A model generated the notes under the pieces. It was not told where the DNA came from. It made no database searches and saw only the letters and a program-made list of their open reading frames with translations. A stretch of DNA of 64,000 nt, from positions 1 to 64,000 of the forward strand of contig NZ_PCNZ01000004.1 in the NCBI RefSeq assembly GCF_002975175.1, read 5' to 3'. A program made the translations under genes and the position numbers. Below are positions 51,239 through 62,644 of the stretch, in pieces; position 1 is the first letter of the stretch; the number at the start of each line of letters is the position of its first letter. The stretch is from Bacillus sp. MYb209 (lineage in GTDB: Bacteria > Bacillota > Bacilli > Bacillales > Bacillaceae_G).

Positions 51239-52126
51239 TTAATTAAAAGACTCCCTCGTTACATCAATAAATTGTTGTAACGGCGCTGTCATCCATTTAT
51301 CTTTATGCCAAGCAATTTGCGTAAAAATTGGAGAGATTGTATTTTCTAGATGTAACTCTTTTATCGTTCCTTCTCGTATATCTTTTTCTACTACTATCGC
51401 CGGTAAAACCGCTATACCTAAATCTGCAATGACGCATTGTTTAATTGCTTCTACACTAACAAACTCAATCTTATTTGCTGGATATACGTCATCTGCACGA
51501 AATAACTCTTCAAATAAAGTTCGATAGGAGCAACCGAGTTCTGTTAGTAAAAGTGTTTCACTCTCTAAATCTTTTGTAGAAACGGACGGTTGTTCAAGTA
51601 AACGATGCCCCGGAGCAACTACTACTTTTAATTCTTCTTTCAAAAGTGGCTCCACATGTAAAACATCTTCTGTTTTACATTCGTCTAAAATAAACGCAAG
51701 GTCTACTTTCCCCTCCATCAATTGTTCCTTCGCATCTTTATTGGAATGCGCAGGTTTAAATATAAGCTTTATTTGTGGAAATTGTGCTTTAAACCTCTTT
51801 AATATGGAAGGAAGCCTGTATGTACATTGACTTTCTTGCGCACCTATTATTAACGTACCTGCTATTTCCTCATCATCTTTCACAGCCATTTTCGCTTCAT
51901 TACTAAGCGCAATCATCTTATCGGCATATAGTTGAAACTTCTTTCCTGCTTCAGTTAAGAAAAGGCGTTTTCCTAATCTCTCAAATAACGGCGTACCGAG
52001 CTCAGCCTCTAACGTTTTAATTTGCGCTGTCACGCTCGACTGAGCAAAGTTTAATTTCTTCGCAGTTTGTGTGAAATTCAAACTTTCTGCTGCTACTTTA
52101 AATGTAATTAATTGTTTTATCTCCAT
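51239..52126 (-). CDS. LysR family transcription regulator
   Basis: 295 residues. Winged helix at 1-60 (LITFKVAAESLNFTQTAKKL, then SSVTAQIKTLEAELGTPLFERLGKRLFLTEAG), linker helix, and a periplasmic-binding-like effector domain from residue 90 (TLIIGAQESQCTYRLPSIL). It is divergent from a quinone oxidoreductase gene, which it most likely controls. A palindrome with T-N-A spacing lies just before its own ATG. AGAGGGA precedes the start. Confidence 0.92.
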   Translation of the reverse strand: MEIKQLITFKVAAESLNFTQTAKKLNFAQSSVTAQIKTLEAELGTPLFERLGKRLFLTEAGKKFQLYADKMIALSNEAKMAVKDDEEIAGTLIIGAQESQCTYRLPSILKRFKAQFPQIKLIFKPAHSNKDAKEQLMEGKVDLAFILDECKTEDVLHVEPLLKEELKVVVAPGHRLLEQPSVSTKDLESETLLLTELGCSYRTLFEELFRADDVYPANKIEFVSVEAIKQCVIADLGIAVLPAIVVEKDIREGTIKELHLENTISPIFTQIAWHKDKWMTAPLQQFIDVTRESFN

Positions 52127-52141
52127 TTATCATCCCTCTTC

Positions 52142-52162
52142 TCAATCGGTATTTCCGATTGA
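52142..52162. promoter_or_regulatory. Palindromic LysR operator
   Basis: TCAATCGG-TATTT-CCGATTGA, a perfect eight-base inverted repeat containing T-N11-A, in the 123-base gap between the LysR gene and the divergent oxidoreductase. Confidence 0.7.
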
Positions 52163-52249
52163 TTTCATCGAAATAATCTTCTTTTTCTATTGATAGTTGT
52201 ATTGTATGATAAAGAACATCTACAAACAATATAAATGGAGGTATTCCAT

Positions 52250-53215
52250 ATGAAAGCACTTTGTTTCGAACAGTTCGGAAATCCGGATGTACTACAATAT
52301 AACGAAATACCTAATCCAATCATAAATCCAAATGAAATTCTTGTCCGTACGAAAGCAATCGGTTTAAATTTCGCTGATATTTATAGACGCCGTGGTGATT
52401 ATCATCTCGCTGGCAACCCGCCTTATATATTAGGTTATGAAGGGGCTGGTATTGTTGAAAAAGTAGGAGCTGACGTTACTACAATCAATCCTGGAGACCG
52501 CATTGCATTTGCTGACGTTCCATTTGCAAATGCAGAATTAGTTGCCGTTCCATCAGAAAAAGCAATCCCACTTCCAGATTCTATTTCTTTTGAAACAGCC
52601 GCTTCTGTCTTATTACAAGGATTAACAGCACATTATTTAACGAAAGATAGCTATCAAATAAAACAGGGTGATATAGCTTTAGTTCATGCCGCAGCTGGTG
52701 GTGTTGGTCAACTTCTTATTCAAATGATTAAACTACAAAGCGGAAAAGTAATCGGCCTAACGTCATCAAATGAAAAAGCAAAAGTAGCCGCATTCGCTGG
52801 TGCCGATCACGTATTTTTATATACTGAATCATGGCATACGAAAGTACTTGAAATAACAAATGGTACTGGAGTAAATGTTGTATATGAATCAGTAGGCTCT
52901 ACATTAGAGGAAAGTTTTAATGCTACTAAAACTGGTGGTACTGTCGTATTTTACGGAATGGCTGGTGGTAATCCTGCGCCCGTTGATCCGCGTATGCTTA
53001 TGGATACTTCAAAAACTTTAACTGGCGGAGACCTTTGGAATGTTCTTACGACTTATGAAGAACGGAAAAAACGATCCTCTCAATTATTCGAATGGATTGC
53101 GACCGGAAAAGTAACAATCGCGAGTCCTACTACATTCTCTTTACAAGACGGTGCCTGCGCTCATGAATTATTAGAAAGCAGAAAAAGTACTGGGAAGATT
53201 TTATTAATCCCATAA
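52250..53215 (+). CDS. Quinone oxidoreductase (zeta-crystallin type)
   Basis: 321 residues, medium-chain reductase without zinc ligands. IGLNFADIYRRRGDYHLAGNPPYILGYEGAGIV is the quinone oxidoreductase block, and VHAAAGGVGQLLIQMIKL the NADPH-binding motif near residue 147. It reduces quinones or reactive enones. The ATG at 52250 follows AATGGAGG; the in-phase ATG five codons earlier overlaps that site. Expected to be induced through the divergent LysR protein. Confidence 0.9.
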   Translation: MKALCFEQFGNPDVLQYNEIPNPIINPNEILVRTKAIGLNFADIYRRRGDYHLAGNPPYILGYEGAGIVEKVGADVTTINPGDRIAFADVPFANAELVAVPSEKAIPLPDSISFETAASVLLQGLTAHYLTKDSYQIKQGDIALVHAAAGGVGQLLIQMIKLQSGKVIGLTSSNEKAKVAAFAGADHVFLYTESWHTKVLEITNGTGVNVVYESVGSTLEESFNATKTGGTVVFYGMAGGNPAPVDPRMLMDTSKTLTGGDLWNVLTTYEERKKRSSQLFEWIATGKVTIASPTTFSLQDGACAHELLESRKSTGKILLIP

Positions 53216-53226
53216 TTCACAAACTG

Positions 53227-53260
53227 AAAAGGAAGCTAGATTTTTCTAACTTCCTTTTCT
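53227..53260. terminator. Bidirectional terminator
   Basis: GAAAAGGAAG and CTTCCTTTTC with an imperfect TAG/CTA extension. Confidence 0.75.
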
Positions 53261-53280
53261 TATTTCTATTTGAGATATTA

Positions 53281-53994
53281 TTATATTTCCACACTTTCTT
53301 TTCCTTTTTCAACATAACTCATATCCCCAACCGATTCGACGGTGTATGTTCCATCTCGATATAAAATCTTCGTCACACTTGCATTTTTCACTCCAAGTTT
53401 TGTTTTACTGCGATCTAGCATTTCTATTAATGCAGTAATCATAAGTCCATGGACTACAACTAAAACGTTACCTCCACCATTTTCAGCAGCTTCTTCACTA
53501 ATTTTATCAATCTCTGTTTTTATACGAGTAGAAAATACTTCCCAATCTTCAGCTTGTTTCGTAGGATCTGCTGCCCTAATTAGATTAATAATTTCTTCAA
53601 TAGAAAATTTCATTAGTTCATCTGGTGATTTAACACCCGCCGCTTTTCCAATAGCGTCCCACATATTTTCAACCTTTTCACCTTCAAAAGTGCCAAAATT
53701 CAATTCACGTAAATCTTTTCTTTTCTCAAGTTTAAACTTTGATTGCTCACTATATTTTAATACTAAATTAGCAGTTTCAATCGCTCGACCGCTATCACTA
53801 CTATAAACGCTAGCAAAATTTATATCTTTTAATCCAGTTCCTAAATTTGCGGCAATTTCAACACCTTTTTCTACTAGTGGAGAATCCGCCCAACCTTGCA
53901 CGCGATGACTAGCATTTAACATTGTTTTACCGTGTCTTGTAACATATAGCGTGACTAGATTACCTTTACTATTAGCTTCTCGCTTCTTCATCAT
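53281..53994 (-). CDS. Histidine phosphatase family protein
   Basis: 237 residues of the phosphoglycerate mutase-like superfamily. LYVTRHGKTMLNASHRVQGW carries the RHG phosphohistidine motif, YSSDSGRAIETANLV the second arginine, LRELNFGTFEGEK the catalytic acid and VVVHGLMI the second histidine. The length and the insertion around 115-150 fit the broad-specificity phosphatases rather than glycolytic mutase. GGGAGAG precedes the ATG. Substrate unknown. Confidence 0.87.
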   Translation of the reverse strand: MMKKREANSKGNLVTLYVTRHGKTMLNASHRVQGWADSPLVEKGVEIAANLGTGLKDINFASVYSSDSGRAIETANLVLKYSEQSKFKLEKRKDLRELNFGTFEGEKVENMWDAIGKAAGVKSPDELMKFSIEEIINLIRAADPTKQAEDWEVFSTRIKTEIDKISEEAAENGGGNVLVVVHGLMITALIEMLDRSKTKLGVKNASVTKILYRDGTYTVESVGDMSYVEKGKESVEI

Positions 53995-54082
53995 ATTCTC
54001 TCCCTTTACATTTCTATATCAATTTTACCATCTCAATTATTCATTGAGCAAAATATACATATACGTAAGTGGATCTGCTTAA

Positions 54083-54133
54083 TAAAAAAACGCTATCTTT
54101 CTGTACATCCCTACAAAAAGATAGCGTTTTTTA
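54083..54133. terminator. Bidirectional terminator-like hairpin
   Basis: AAAAAACGCTATCTTT with AAAGATAGCGTTTTTT around a 16-base loop, downstream of the minus-strand MutS2-like/GNAT pair. Confidence 0.75.
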
Positions 54134-54158
54134 TGATTACATTTCTTAATCGGTACTT

Positions 54159-54683
54159 TTATTCAGAAAAAGCACTCGAATACTGAACAACCCCTTCAAC
54201 ACCTTGAAGAGCATTCAATCTTAGTTCCATAACCATAAACACTTCATCCGGCACTTCAAATGGCGCTCTTATATTCCACTTACTCGCGCGTTCAAAACCA
54301 AATTTCGGATAATACTCCGGATGCCCTAATACTACAACTGATCCATATTCAAGTTCTTTCGCTTTTTCTAGCGCCACTAATATAAGTTTGCCACCAATTC
54401 CTTTTTTCTGATGACTTGGAGCAACCGATACTGGTGCAAGTGCCAATGATTCTACAGAAGTTCCATCCTGTTCTATTTTAATTTTTGATAACAGAATGTG
54501 CCCAACTATTTCTTCATCTACCGCAACTAATGATAATTCTGGAATAAATGCATCACATTTTCTAATACGACTCACAAGTTCGTGTTCTGTTTTATCACTG
54601 AATTCTTCTTTTGAAAACGCTGCTTTTACAACTTCTTCAGTCTTACTATAATCATTTTGTTGTTCTTGTCTCATCGTTACCAT
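54159..54683 (-). CDS. GNAT family N-acetyltransferase (YhbS-like)
   Basis: 174 residues. VGHILLSKIKIEQDG, then LALAPVSVAPSHQKKGIGGKLILVALEKAKEL with the acetyl-CoA loop QKKGIGG, and VVVLGHPEYYPKFGFERASKWNI, the YhbS-type ending. Starts 6 bases after the MutS2-like gene, so the two are one operon. Acceptor unknown. Confidence 0.87.
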   Translation of the reverse strand: MVTMRQEQQNDYSKTEEVVKAAFSKEEFSDKTEHELVSRIRKCDAFIPELSLVAVDEEIVGHILLSKIKIEQDGTSVESLALAPVSVAPSHQKKGIGGKLILVALEKAKELEYGSVVVLGHPEYYPKFGFERASKWNIRAPFEVPDEVFMVMELRLNALQGVEGVVQYSSAFSE

Positions 54684-54689
54684 TCTATA

Positions 54690-56591
54690 TTATCCTCTAT
54701 TCTTTCTCATTTCTTTTTCAATTTTACGAAGCGCCTTTTTCGATCCGCGCTCAATATCGTGTTGCATTTTTCTTTCTTTATAATCGACAAATAGTGTATT
54801 TAAATCATATCCTTCTGGGTATAATTCTTTCGCCGCTACCTCTAAAGTAATACGTTTTACATTCACTTCAACGAATTCAGCATTATAATATACAACGACA
54901 TTATAGAAATTATCTTTTTCCTTATAGATGATACCAAAATCATCATGATCCAATAAATTCACACGGTCGCCGATTTTATATTCATAGTCATTTTCTCTTT
55001 TTTCTTGCACGAATTTCGGTTTTCTAATTTTACTTTCATTCACTTTTTCTAAACGATATTCTTTATTCCCCATATACTCTTTCGCTCTTTGCAGTACATG
55101 TTCTTTTACGTTCATTTTATTTGCAATCCAAAGTGCATTACTTTCACCAGATTTACCGATCATTAATTTATAAAGCGGCTCCAATGTCTCACTATTAAAT
55201 TGCATTGCCGCGTTCATAAAATCACCATGCATTTCTGAAAATCGTTTAATTTCACCGTAATGCGTACTCGCAATTGTAATACATCCTGCAAGGTAAAATT
55301 CTTCTAAAATTGATATCGCAAGCGCAGCACCTTCATTCGGTTCTGTGCCGCTTCCTATTTCATCAAATAATAGCAACGTATTATTATTTGACATCCTCAT
55401 AATCTCGGAAAGATTTTTCATATGAGATGAAAATGTGCTTAGTGCGTTTTCAATACTTTGATTATCACCAATATCTACAAACACATTTTCAAAAATAGCA
55501 ATTTCTGTTTCTTTATCTCCAGCAATGTGCAAACCAGACATCGTCGCTAATGTTAACAATCCAATTGTTTTTAGCACGATTGTTTTCCCGCCTGCATTCG
55601 GCCCAGTAATAATTAAACTACGGTATTCTTGACCGATTTCAAAGTTTAATGGTACTACTTTCTCACTTAAAAGCGGATGCTTACAATTCACTAAATGAAT
55701 GTAGCCATGATCGTTTAATTTCGGCTCTATTCCATCGATCGATTTACTAAACTTCGCTTTCGCAAATACCATATCATATTGGCTAATCAATTCCATATTA
55801 ATTTTTATATGATAAATATTTTCTAATACCATTCCTGATAAAGTTGCTAAAATTTGATACTCTTCCATCGCTTCTTCTGCTTTCCAACTTGCTAGTTCCG
55901 CATTTAACTTTGTAACCGTATGTGGTTCTATAAATACAGTAGAACCTTTTGCAGATGCTTCAACAATACTTCCCGCAACTTGATTTTTATAGGTAGATTT
56001 GATCGGAATCGTATAGCGATCATCCTTCTTACTAATAAAGAATTCCTGAATATATTTCTTATTTGCACTACTATTTAAAAACTTCGTTAAACGTTCTTTT
56101 ATTTTTCCATCAACAGAATCAATGTTATTTCGAATTCGTTTCAACTCTTTACTAGCCGCTGCATCAATGCTATTTCCCTTAATCGAAAAATTAATTTCTT
56201 CTTCGATACTTTTAAATTCAGTCATTGAATTTGCATAAGAAGCTAATACTGGCGCAAAAAATTCTTTATCCATCATAAACTTTTTAATCTTTCTACACCC
56301 ACGTAAAAAGTCTGAAACGCTCACTAACTCTGCTGGGTCTAAAATCATCCCTTTTTCTAATTTTTGAATTGTACTAGCAATATTAGAAATTCCGAAGAAA
56401 GGAACATGCCCTTCTGCATCTAGTATAGCTCGTGCTTCTGTCGTTTCATTTAAACGATTTCTCACTACTTTTATACTCGTACTCGGCACTAATTTATTTA
56501 ATAATTCTTTTCCTAATCCACTTACACAATATGATTTCACTATTTCCATTAATTCGTTATATTGTAACTTTTCAAAAGTCATCGTATTCAT
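54690..56591 (-). CDS. MutS2-like DNA-binding ATPase lacking the Smr domain
   Basis: 633 residues. The core and lever region lead to the ATPase, with Walker A GPNAGGKTIVLKTIGLL near residue 334 and Walker B TLLLFDEIGSGTEPNEGAALA, followed by the helix-turn STHYGEIKRF. The N-terminal NELMEIVKSYCVSGLGKELL and the long clamp resemble MutS2. True MutS2 has about 780 residues and a C-terminal Smr nuclease, which is absent here, so this is the shorter MutS-related paralogue found in B. cereus. GAGGAG precedes the ATG at 56591. Role in recombination or rescue is not established. Confidence 0.88.
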   Translation of the reverse strand: MNTMTFEKLQYNELMEIVKSYCVSGLGKELLNKLVPSTSIKVVRNRLNETTEARAILDAEGHVPFFGISNIASTIQKLEKGMILDPAELVSVSDFLRGCRKIKKFMMDKEFFAPVLASYANSMTEFKSIEEEINFSIKGNSIDAAASKELKRIRNNIDSVDGKIKERLTKFLNSSANKKYIQEFFISKKDDRYTIPIKSTYKNQVAGSIVEASAKGSTVFIEPHTVTKLNAELASWKAEEAMEEYQILATLSGMVLENIYHIKINMELISQYDMVFAKAKFSKSIDGIEPKLNDHGYIHLVNCKHPLLSEKVVPLNFEIGQEYRSLIITGPNAGGKTIVLKTIGLLTLATMSGLHIAGDKETEIAIFENVFVDIGDNQSIENALSTFSSHMKNLSEIMRMSNNNTLLLFDEIGSGTEPNEGAALAISILEEFYLAGCITIASTHYGEIKRFSEMHGDFMNAAMQFNSETLEPLYKLMIGKSGESNALWIANKMNVKEHVLQRAKEYMGNKEYRLEKVNESKIRKPKFVQEKRENDYEYKIGDRVNLLDHDDFGIIYKEKDNFYNVVVYYNAEFVEVNVKRITLEVAAKELYPEGYDLNTLFVDYKERKMQHDIERGSKKALRKIEKEMRKNRG

Positions 56592-57122
56592 TTTGTTTCT
56601 CCTCACTATGATTGATTTCTATCATCAATGAAGATACCTATTCATTAGATTCCAATGAGTTCTACATTATTCAATTACCATTTTTATACATTGAAAACAT
56701 ATACAAAAAAGCTGCGGGGATACCGCAGCTTTTACATTTACAAGGCAAGTGTAATAACGTATAAGGAAATAAGCCATCTAAAAAGTATATGGCACTCCTC
56801 ATATTACACGCTTTATAAAGTAGTGTAGGTATCTTCATAGGTTTCGAAATAAATCCATGACAAAATTAGGGGTATGATGCACATAAAAATCCCCTGTTCT
56901 TATCCGATTTATTTCATTAAATTTTTCCTATTTAGAACCTACCGCACTCACAAAAAGCACCTCTCATTAATTTATATTATAGTCATTGAAATCTAATTTA
57001 TTGAAATCATCATACTATATGTTTTATAAGAAGTAAAGGTGTCATACTTTAATAACTATACGGCATGTAAAAAAGAAGAGGAAAACTTATCTTCCAGTCT
57101 GCCTCTTCTTTTCATAGCAGAT
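56592..57122. other. Intergenic region with two terminators
   Basis: A hairpin at 56707-56734 (AAAAGCTGCGG, complement CCGCAGCTTTT) and one at 57070-57114 (AAGAAGAGG with CCTCTTCTTTTC) that ends the amylase transcript. I see no gene between them. Confidence 0.55.
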
Positions 57123-58727
<1,605 letters not shown>

Positions 58728-58880
58728 CTACCGTTAGTAAAGTAGTAATCTTTTAATCTCTCACATTATTTCTTGGGTGTAACTTCAAATATTCCATAAA
58801 TACCCCCACATAGTTTAAAATTCACATCGTATTCAAAATTGTTTACAATTTACCTATAAAATCATAACGGAGGGATTTTC

Positions 58881-59672
58881 ATGACAGACTTTCAAAAACA
58901 ATATTTCACACGATTAAATATAGAAGAAAAAGAAACAGTTTCATTTGAAGATTTATCTCACATTATGTATGCAATGGCACAAACTGTTCCATTTGAAAAC
59001 TTAAACGTTCTCGAAAATAACTTTAAAGAAATATCAAAAGAAAATCTAAAAGAAAAAATTTTAGTAAACAACCGTGGCGGTCTTTGTTATGAATTAAATC
59101 CTACTATGTATTACTTTCTTAAAGACTCTGGATTCGATGTTCATTTAGTTTCAGGGACAGTTTATAACGCTGCTAATTCTATATGGGCTGTTGATTCCGG
59201 ACATGTCGCAACCGTTTTACAACATCATCATGAACTTTATTTAATTGAAGTTGGATTCGGATCATACTTACCTCTTGCACCTGTCCCTTTCTCAGGTGAA
59301 GTCGTTCACTCCATAACAGGAGATTATCGTATTCGCAAAGAAACGACTGAAAAAGGTAATTATATTTTAGAAATGCGTAAAAATAATGAGTTTCTAGATC
59401 AATCTTCTACTGATGATTGGACAGTAGGTTATGCATTTTACTTGGAAGAAGTAAATGTGGAAAAAGCAAATGCAGCACAAAAAATTATCGTTGAACATGA
59501 GGGTTCCCCTTTTAATAAAGTACCTCTTATTGTAAAACTAACTGAAGATGGGCATGCCTCTTTAACAAAAGATAGCCTTACAATAGCGAAAAACGGTAAA
59601 AAAACGAAAGAAACAGTTACAGACGAGCAATATAAAAATCTTTTACATTCAACGTTCGGTATTACATTATAA
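58881..59672 (+). CDS. Arylamine N-acetyltransferase with Cys-His-Glu triad
   Basis: 263 residues. The nucleophile is C69 in NNRGGLCYELN, H108 lies in DSGHVATVL and the third triad residue is E123 in LYLIEVGFGSYLPL, where nearly all NATs have Asp. This non-canonical triad was described for the NAT3 isoenzyme of B. cereus. The enzyme moves acetyl from acetyl-CoA to aromatic amines and hydrazines. CGGAGGG lies 8 bases before the ATG. Monocistronic. Confidence 0.92.
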   Translation: MTDFQKQYFTRLNIEEKETVSFEDLSHIMYAMAQTVPFENLNVLENNFKEISKENLKEKILVNNRGGLCYELNPTMYYFLKDSGFDVHLVSGTVYNAANSIWAVDSGHVATVLQHHHELYLIEVGFGSYLPLAPVPFSGEVVHSITGDYRIRKETTEKGNYILEMRKNNEFLDQSSTDDWTVGYAFYLEEVNVEKANAAQKIIVEHEGSPFNKVPLIVKLTEDGHASLTKDSLTIAKNGKKTKETVTDEQYKNLLHSTFGITL

Positions 59673-59677
59673 CTTTT

Positions 59678-59707
59678 AAAGCCTTGCCATTTCCGGCAAA
59701 GCTTTTT
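59678..59707 (+). terminator. Terminator of the NAT gene
   Basis: AAAGCCTTGCC and GGCAAAGCTTT with TTTATTTT after it (one mismatch). Confidence 0.7.
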
Positions 59708-59790
59708 ATTTTCCAGCAGGGATTTTTTGCAATTTGTTGTATTTCATAGTTATATAGGAATATAACTACATATTTAGAAAGGAAATGATT

Positions 59791-61578
59791 ATGACAGAAC
59801 TTAAAGATCGACTACAAGTTGCTGATAAAGAAAAATGGGATTTAACGGACATTTACCATACAATTGAAGATTGGGAAAACGATTTTAATAAAATTGAAGT
59901 ATTAACGAATGAATTGAACGAGTTTAATGGAAATATTCATGATGGGAAGAGTCTGCTAGCTTACTTAACAAAAAGTGAAGAAATATCTAGCATATTATCA
60001 ATAATGTTCGCTTATGCAAGACTACAATCTGACCTTGATACACGTGATACTTCAAACCAAGCTCTTGTCGATAAAGTATCACAATTACATGTAAAAGTAA
60101 GTGCGGCTAAATCTTTCTTTTCTCCATTCTTGCTTAGTGTAGATGAAAACACATTGCATTCTTACATAGAAGAAACAGAAGGCTTACACTATTATAAAGA
60201 AGACTTATTTGAGTTATACCGTTATAAAAAACACGTTTTGAATAAAGACCAAGAAGAGATTTTATCACAAATGGGTGAAGCACTCTCCTCCCCGCAGCAT
60301 ACATTTGGCATGTTAAATAATGCAGATATACTATTTGGTGAAGTGACTAATGATGATGGAGAAAAAGTTAATTTAACACGCGGAATGTATGCAAAGTTAA
60401 TAGAAGATGAGAATCGTGAGAAACGTAAAGAAGCCTATAAAGCTTATTACAAGCCATATGTTCAGTTAAAAAACTCTATCGCTTCTACTTTGTCCGCAGC
60501 TATTAAAAATAATGTTACTGTTTCAAAGCTACGAAAATATCCATCAGCTTTAGAAAAATCATTATTTGGCGACATGGTTCCGAAAGAAGTATATGAAAAT
60601 TTAATCGATACGACGAAAAAAAATATTCAATCATTACATACATATAATGAACTTAGAAAAGAAAAATTAAATGTAGATGAACTACGACAATACGACTTGA
60701 GTGTTGATTTAGTAAAAGGTGTAAAACAAGACATTCCATACGACGAAGCGTTTGACATAATGATCGCGTCACTAGCTCCTTTAGGTGAAGAATATATCGA
60801 AACATTAAAAAGCTTTAAAGATAAACGCTATATAGACGTGAGAGAAACACCAGGAAAACGTTCTGGCGCTTATAACTTTGGTGTATACGGTGTTCATCCT
60901 TTCATTCTTTTAAATCATCATGATGATTTAAATAGCCTTTTCACCCTTACTCATGAATGTGGTCACGGTATGCATACGCATTACTCACACGGATACCAGC
61001 CAAGAATTTCTGCACATTATTCCATTTTTGTCGCAGAAGTCGCTTCTACAGTAAATGAAGTGTTATTAATTCATCATTTATTAAAAGAAGCAAAAGAGAC
61101 TGATGTACGTAATCATTTAGTAAATCATTTCATCGAGAAATTTAAAGGTACCTTCTTTACACAAATCATGTTCGCAGAATTTGAAAAAATCACACATGAA
61201 ATGGCCGAGCAAGGTAAACCATTAAATGCCCAAGTCTTTAGCGAAATTTATGAAAAGCTATTTAGAGAATATAACGGTGATTCACTTGTATTTGATGAAG
61301 AAGTAAAATATGGATGGTCTAGAATCCCTCATTTCTATCGTCCATTTTACGTGTACAAATACGCAACTGGATTCGCCTCTGCCATTCAAATCGCCGATAA
61401 ATTATTAAGCGGTGATCCAAATGCACAGAAAAACTATATTGAATTCCTTAAAGGCGGAAGTTCTGACTATCCATTAAACCTACTGAAAAAAGCTGGCGTT
61501 GATTTAACTACGCCAGAACCGATTGAAAGTGCACTAAATCGTTTTAATGCACTTGTTGAAGAGTTTTCAGCATTGTAG
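59791..61578 (+). CDS. pepF: Oligoendopeptidase F
   Basis: 595 residues of the M3B metallopeptidases, which cut oligopeptides of about 7-17 residues in the cytoplasm. Zinc site HECGHGMHTHYSHG near residue 390 with the third ligand Glu in FVAEVASTVNEVL. The N-terminal helical lobe (KWDLTDIYHTIEDWENDF) closes over the channel. RFPFY-type end: HFYRPFYVYKYATGFASA. The ATG at 59791 lies at correct distance from AAAGGAA; an ATG two codons earlier abuts the site. Monocistronic. Confidence 0.94.
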   Translation: MTELKDRLQVADKEKWDLTDIYHTIEDWENDFNKIEVLTNELNEFNGNIHDGKSLLAYLTKSEEISSILSIMFAYARLQSDLDTRDTSNQALVDKVSQLHVKVSAAKSFFSPFLLSVDENTLHSYIEETEGLHYYKEDLFELYRYKKHVLNKDQEEILSQMGEALSSPQHTFGMLNNADILFGEVTNDDGEKVNLTRGMYAKLIEDENREKRKEAYKAYYKPYVQLKNSIASTLSAAIKNNVTVSKLRKYPSALEKSLFGDMVPKEVYENLIDTTKKNIQSLHTYNELRKEKLNVDELRQYDLSVDLVKGVKQDIPYDEAFDIMIASLAPLGEEYIETLKSFKDKRYIDVRETPGKRSGAYNFGVYGVHPFILLNHHDDLNSLFTLTHECGHGMHTHYSHGYQPRISAHYSIFVAEVASTVNEVLLIHHLLKEAKETDVRNHLVNHFIEKFKGTFFTQIMFAEFEKITHEMAEQGKPLNAQVFSEIYEKLFREYNGDSLVFDEEVKYGWSRIPHFYRPFYVYKYATGFASAIQIADKLLSGDPNAQKNYIEFLKGGSSDYPLNLLKKAGVDLTTPEPIESALNRFNALVEEFSAL

Positions 61579-61617
61579 AAAAAAGCATGCAGAGTATATG
61601 CTCTGCATGCTTTTTTC
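61579..61617 (+). terminator. Terminator of pepF
   Basis: AAAAAAGCATGCAGAG, loop TATAT-like, complement and TTTTTTC. Confidence 0.85.
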
Positions 61618-61628
61618 ATTTGAATCAC

Positions 61629-61726
61629 TTTATCCCGCATTAACTTGCAGCCCGACTCCCACCTAACTCTCTCGCATTCGCCGAATTTTGAGGCGGGAGT
61701 CTTACTGCCGCAAATAGCGGGATAAA
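61629..61726. repeat. bcr1-like B. cereus group repeat
   Basis: About 98 bases that fold into one long imperfect hairpin: TTTATCCCGC (61629-61638) with GCGGGATAAA (61717-61726), GCAG with CTGC, and GACTCCC (61654-61660) with GGGAGTC (61695-61701). The sequence and pairing pattern match what I recall of the mobile, non-coding bcr1 elements of B. cereus, B. anthracis and B. thuringiensis. Confidence 0.65.
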
Positions 61727-61740
61727 TTGCTTACGTATAT

Positions 61741-61782
61741 AGAATAAGGATTGACATAATGTTAATGTCAATCCTTATTCTC
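61741..61782 (-). terminator. Terminator of the MerR/BmrR-like gene
   Basis: AGAATAAGGATTGACAT and its complement around a short loop. Confidence 0.7.
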
Positions 61783-62602
61783 ATTCTATTTTCGTAACTA
61801 AAAAACAAATTTGTGTAACATACTCCTCTACTAAACAATCACATTCAGGTCCCTTTATATAGACTTCATATGGGTAACTATCTATTATATAGCCATTCCT
61901 TTCCACCCACTCTTCTAATGCCATATAAGCATAACCTATATAGTCATAGCTGCCATAATGCATAGTAGTAACGATTTGATGCTGATTTAGCTTTTTTATT
62001 TCGCACTCTTGTAATACGCCTCTATTGTCTTCATTCATAACCGGAATTCTTAATTCAATATCACTGTGATTTGGAATATACTCTTTATCATAAAAAACTA
62101 CGGATGGAGAACCGACTATTTGAAAGCTATTTTTTTGTACTTTTTCATATAAGTCATAAAAATAATCATCCATATCATCTATATCTATTTGTAATCTTTG
62201 AGCAATTACCGTTATTTCATTTCTCATTCCAATTAATATATCGTAACTTCTATGACGAACAATATTTAAACCATTATTCATACTTACCATTTCATTCATT
62301 TCAGAAATAACCTGTAAATTTTGTTTCACCTCATGAGACAACTCTATAATTTGCGCTTGCATATGTTTAATAAATGAATTTTGATCTGCCGACTGGAGAA
62401 TTACTTTAATTTTCGGTAAAGGAAACTTGTACTCCCTCAGCTTTTTAATTTTCAATGCTATTTCTAGCTGTCCTTGCTCATAATATCTATATCCATTTAC
62501 CGGATTCACATATGCTGGTTTTAATATCTCCTCTTTGTCATAATGCCTTAACATCCGCGTACTCATCTTACAAATACGAGAAAACTCAGTGATGGTATAC
62601 AT
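61781..62602 (-). CDS. MerR family regulator with GyrI-like effector domain (BmrR type)
   Basis: 273 residues. MYTITEFSRICKMSTRMLRHYDKEEILKPAYVNPVNGYRYY is the MerR DNA-binding part. A long helix follows (LSHEVKQNLQVISEMNEM), then a GyrI-like ligand-binding domain from about residue 115 (RHRSYDILIGMRNEI ... HYGSYDYIGYAYMALEEWVERNGY ... PYEVYIKGP). BmrR-type proteins bind hydrophobic cations and activate exporters. The ATG at 62602 follows AAGGAG; the frame starts seven codons earlier. No exporter is adjacent. Confidence 0.87.
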   Translation of the reverse strand: MYTITEFSRICKMSTRMLRHYDKEEILKPAYVNPVNGYRYYEQGQLEIALKIKKLREYKFPLPKIKVILQSADQNSFIKHMQAQIIELSHEVKQNLQVISEMNEMVSMNNGLNIVRHRSYDILIGMRNEITVIAQRLQIDIDDMDDYFYDLYEKVQKNSFQIVGSPSVVFYDKEYIPNHSDIELRIPVMNEDNRGVLQECEIKKLNQHQIVTTMHYGSYDYIGYAYMALEEWVERNGYIIDSYPYEVYIKGPECDCLVEEYVTQICFLVTKIE

Positions 62603-62644
62603 ATAAATACTCCTTGAATACATTTTCTTTTTTAAACTTATTAA

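Noticed and set aside
53342-53806. 154-codon plus-strand ORF
   Set aside because: Antisense to the histidine phosphatase gene; no start signal.
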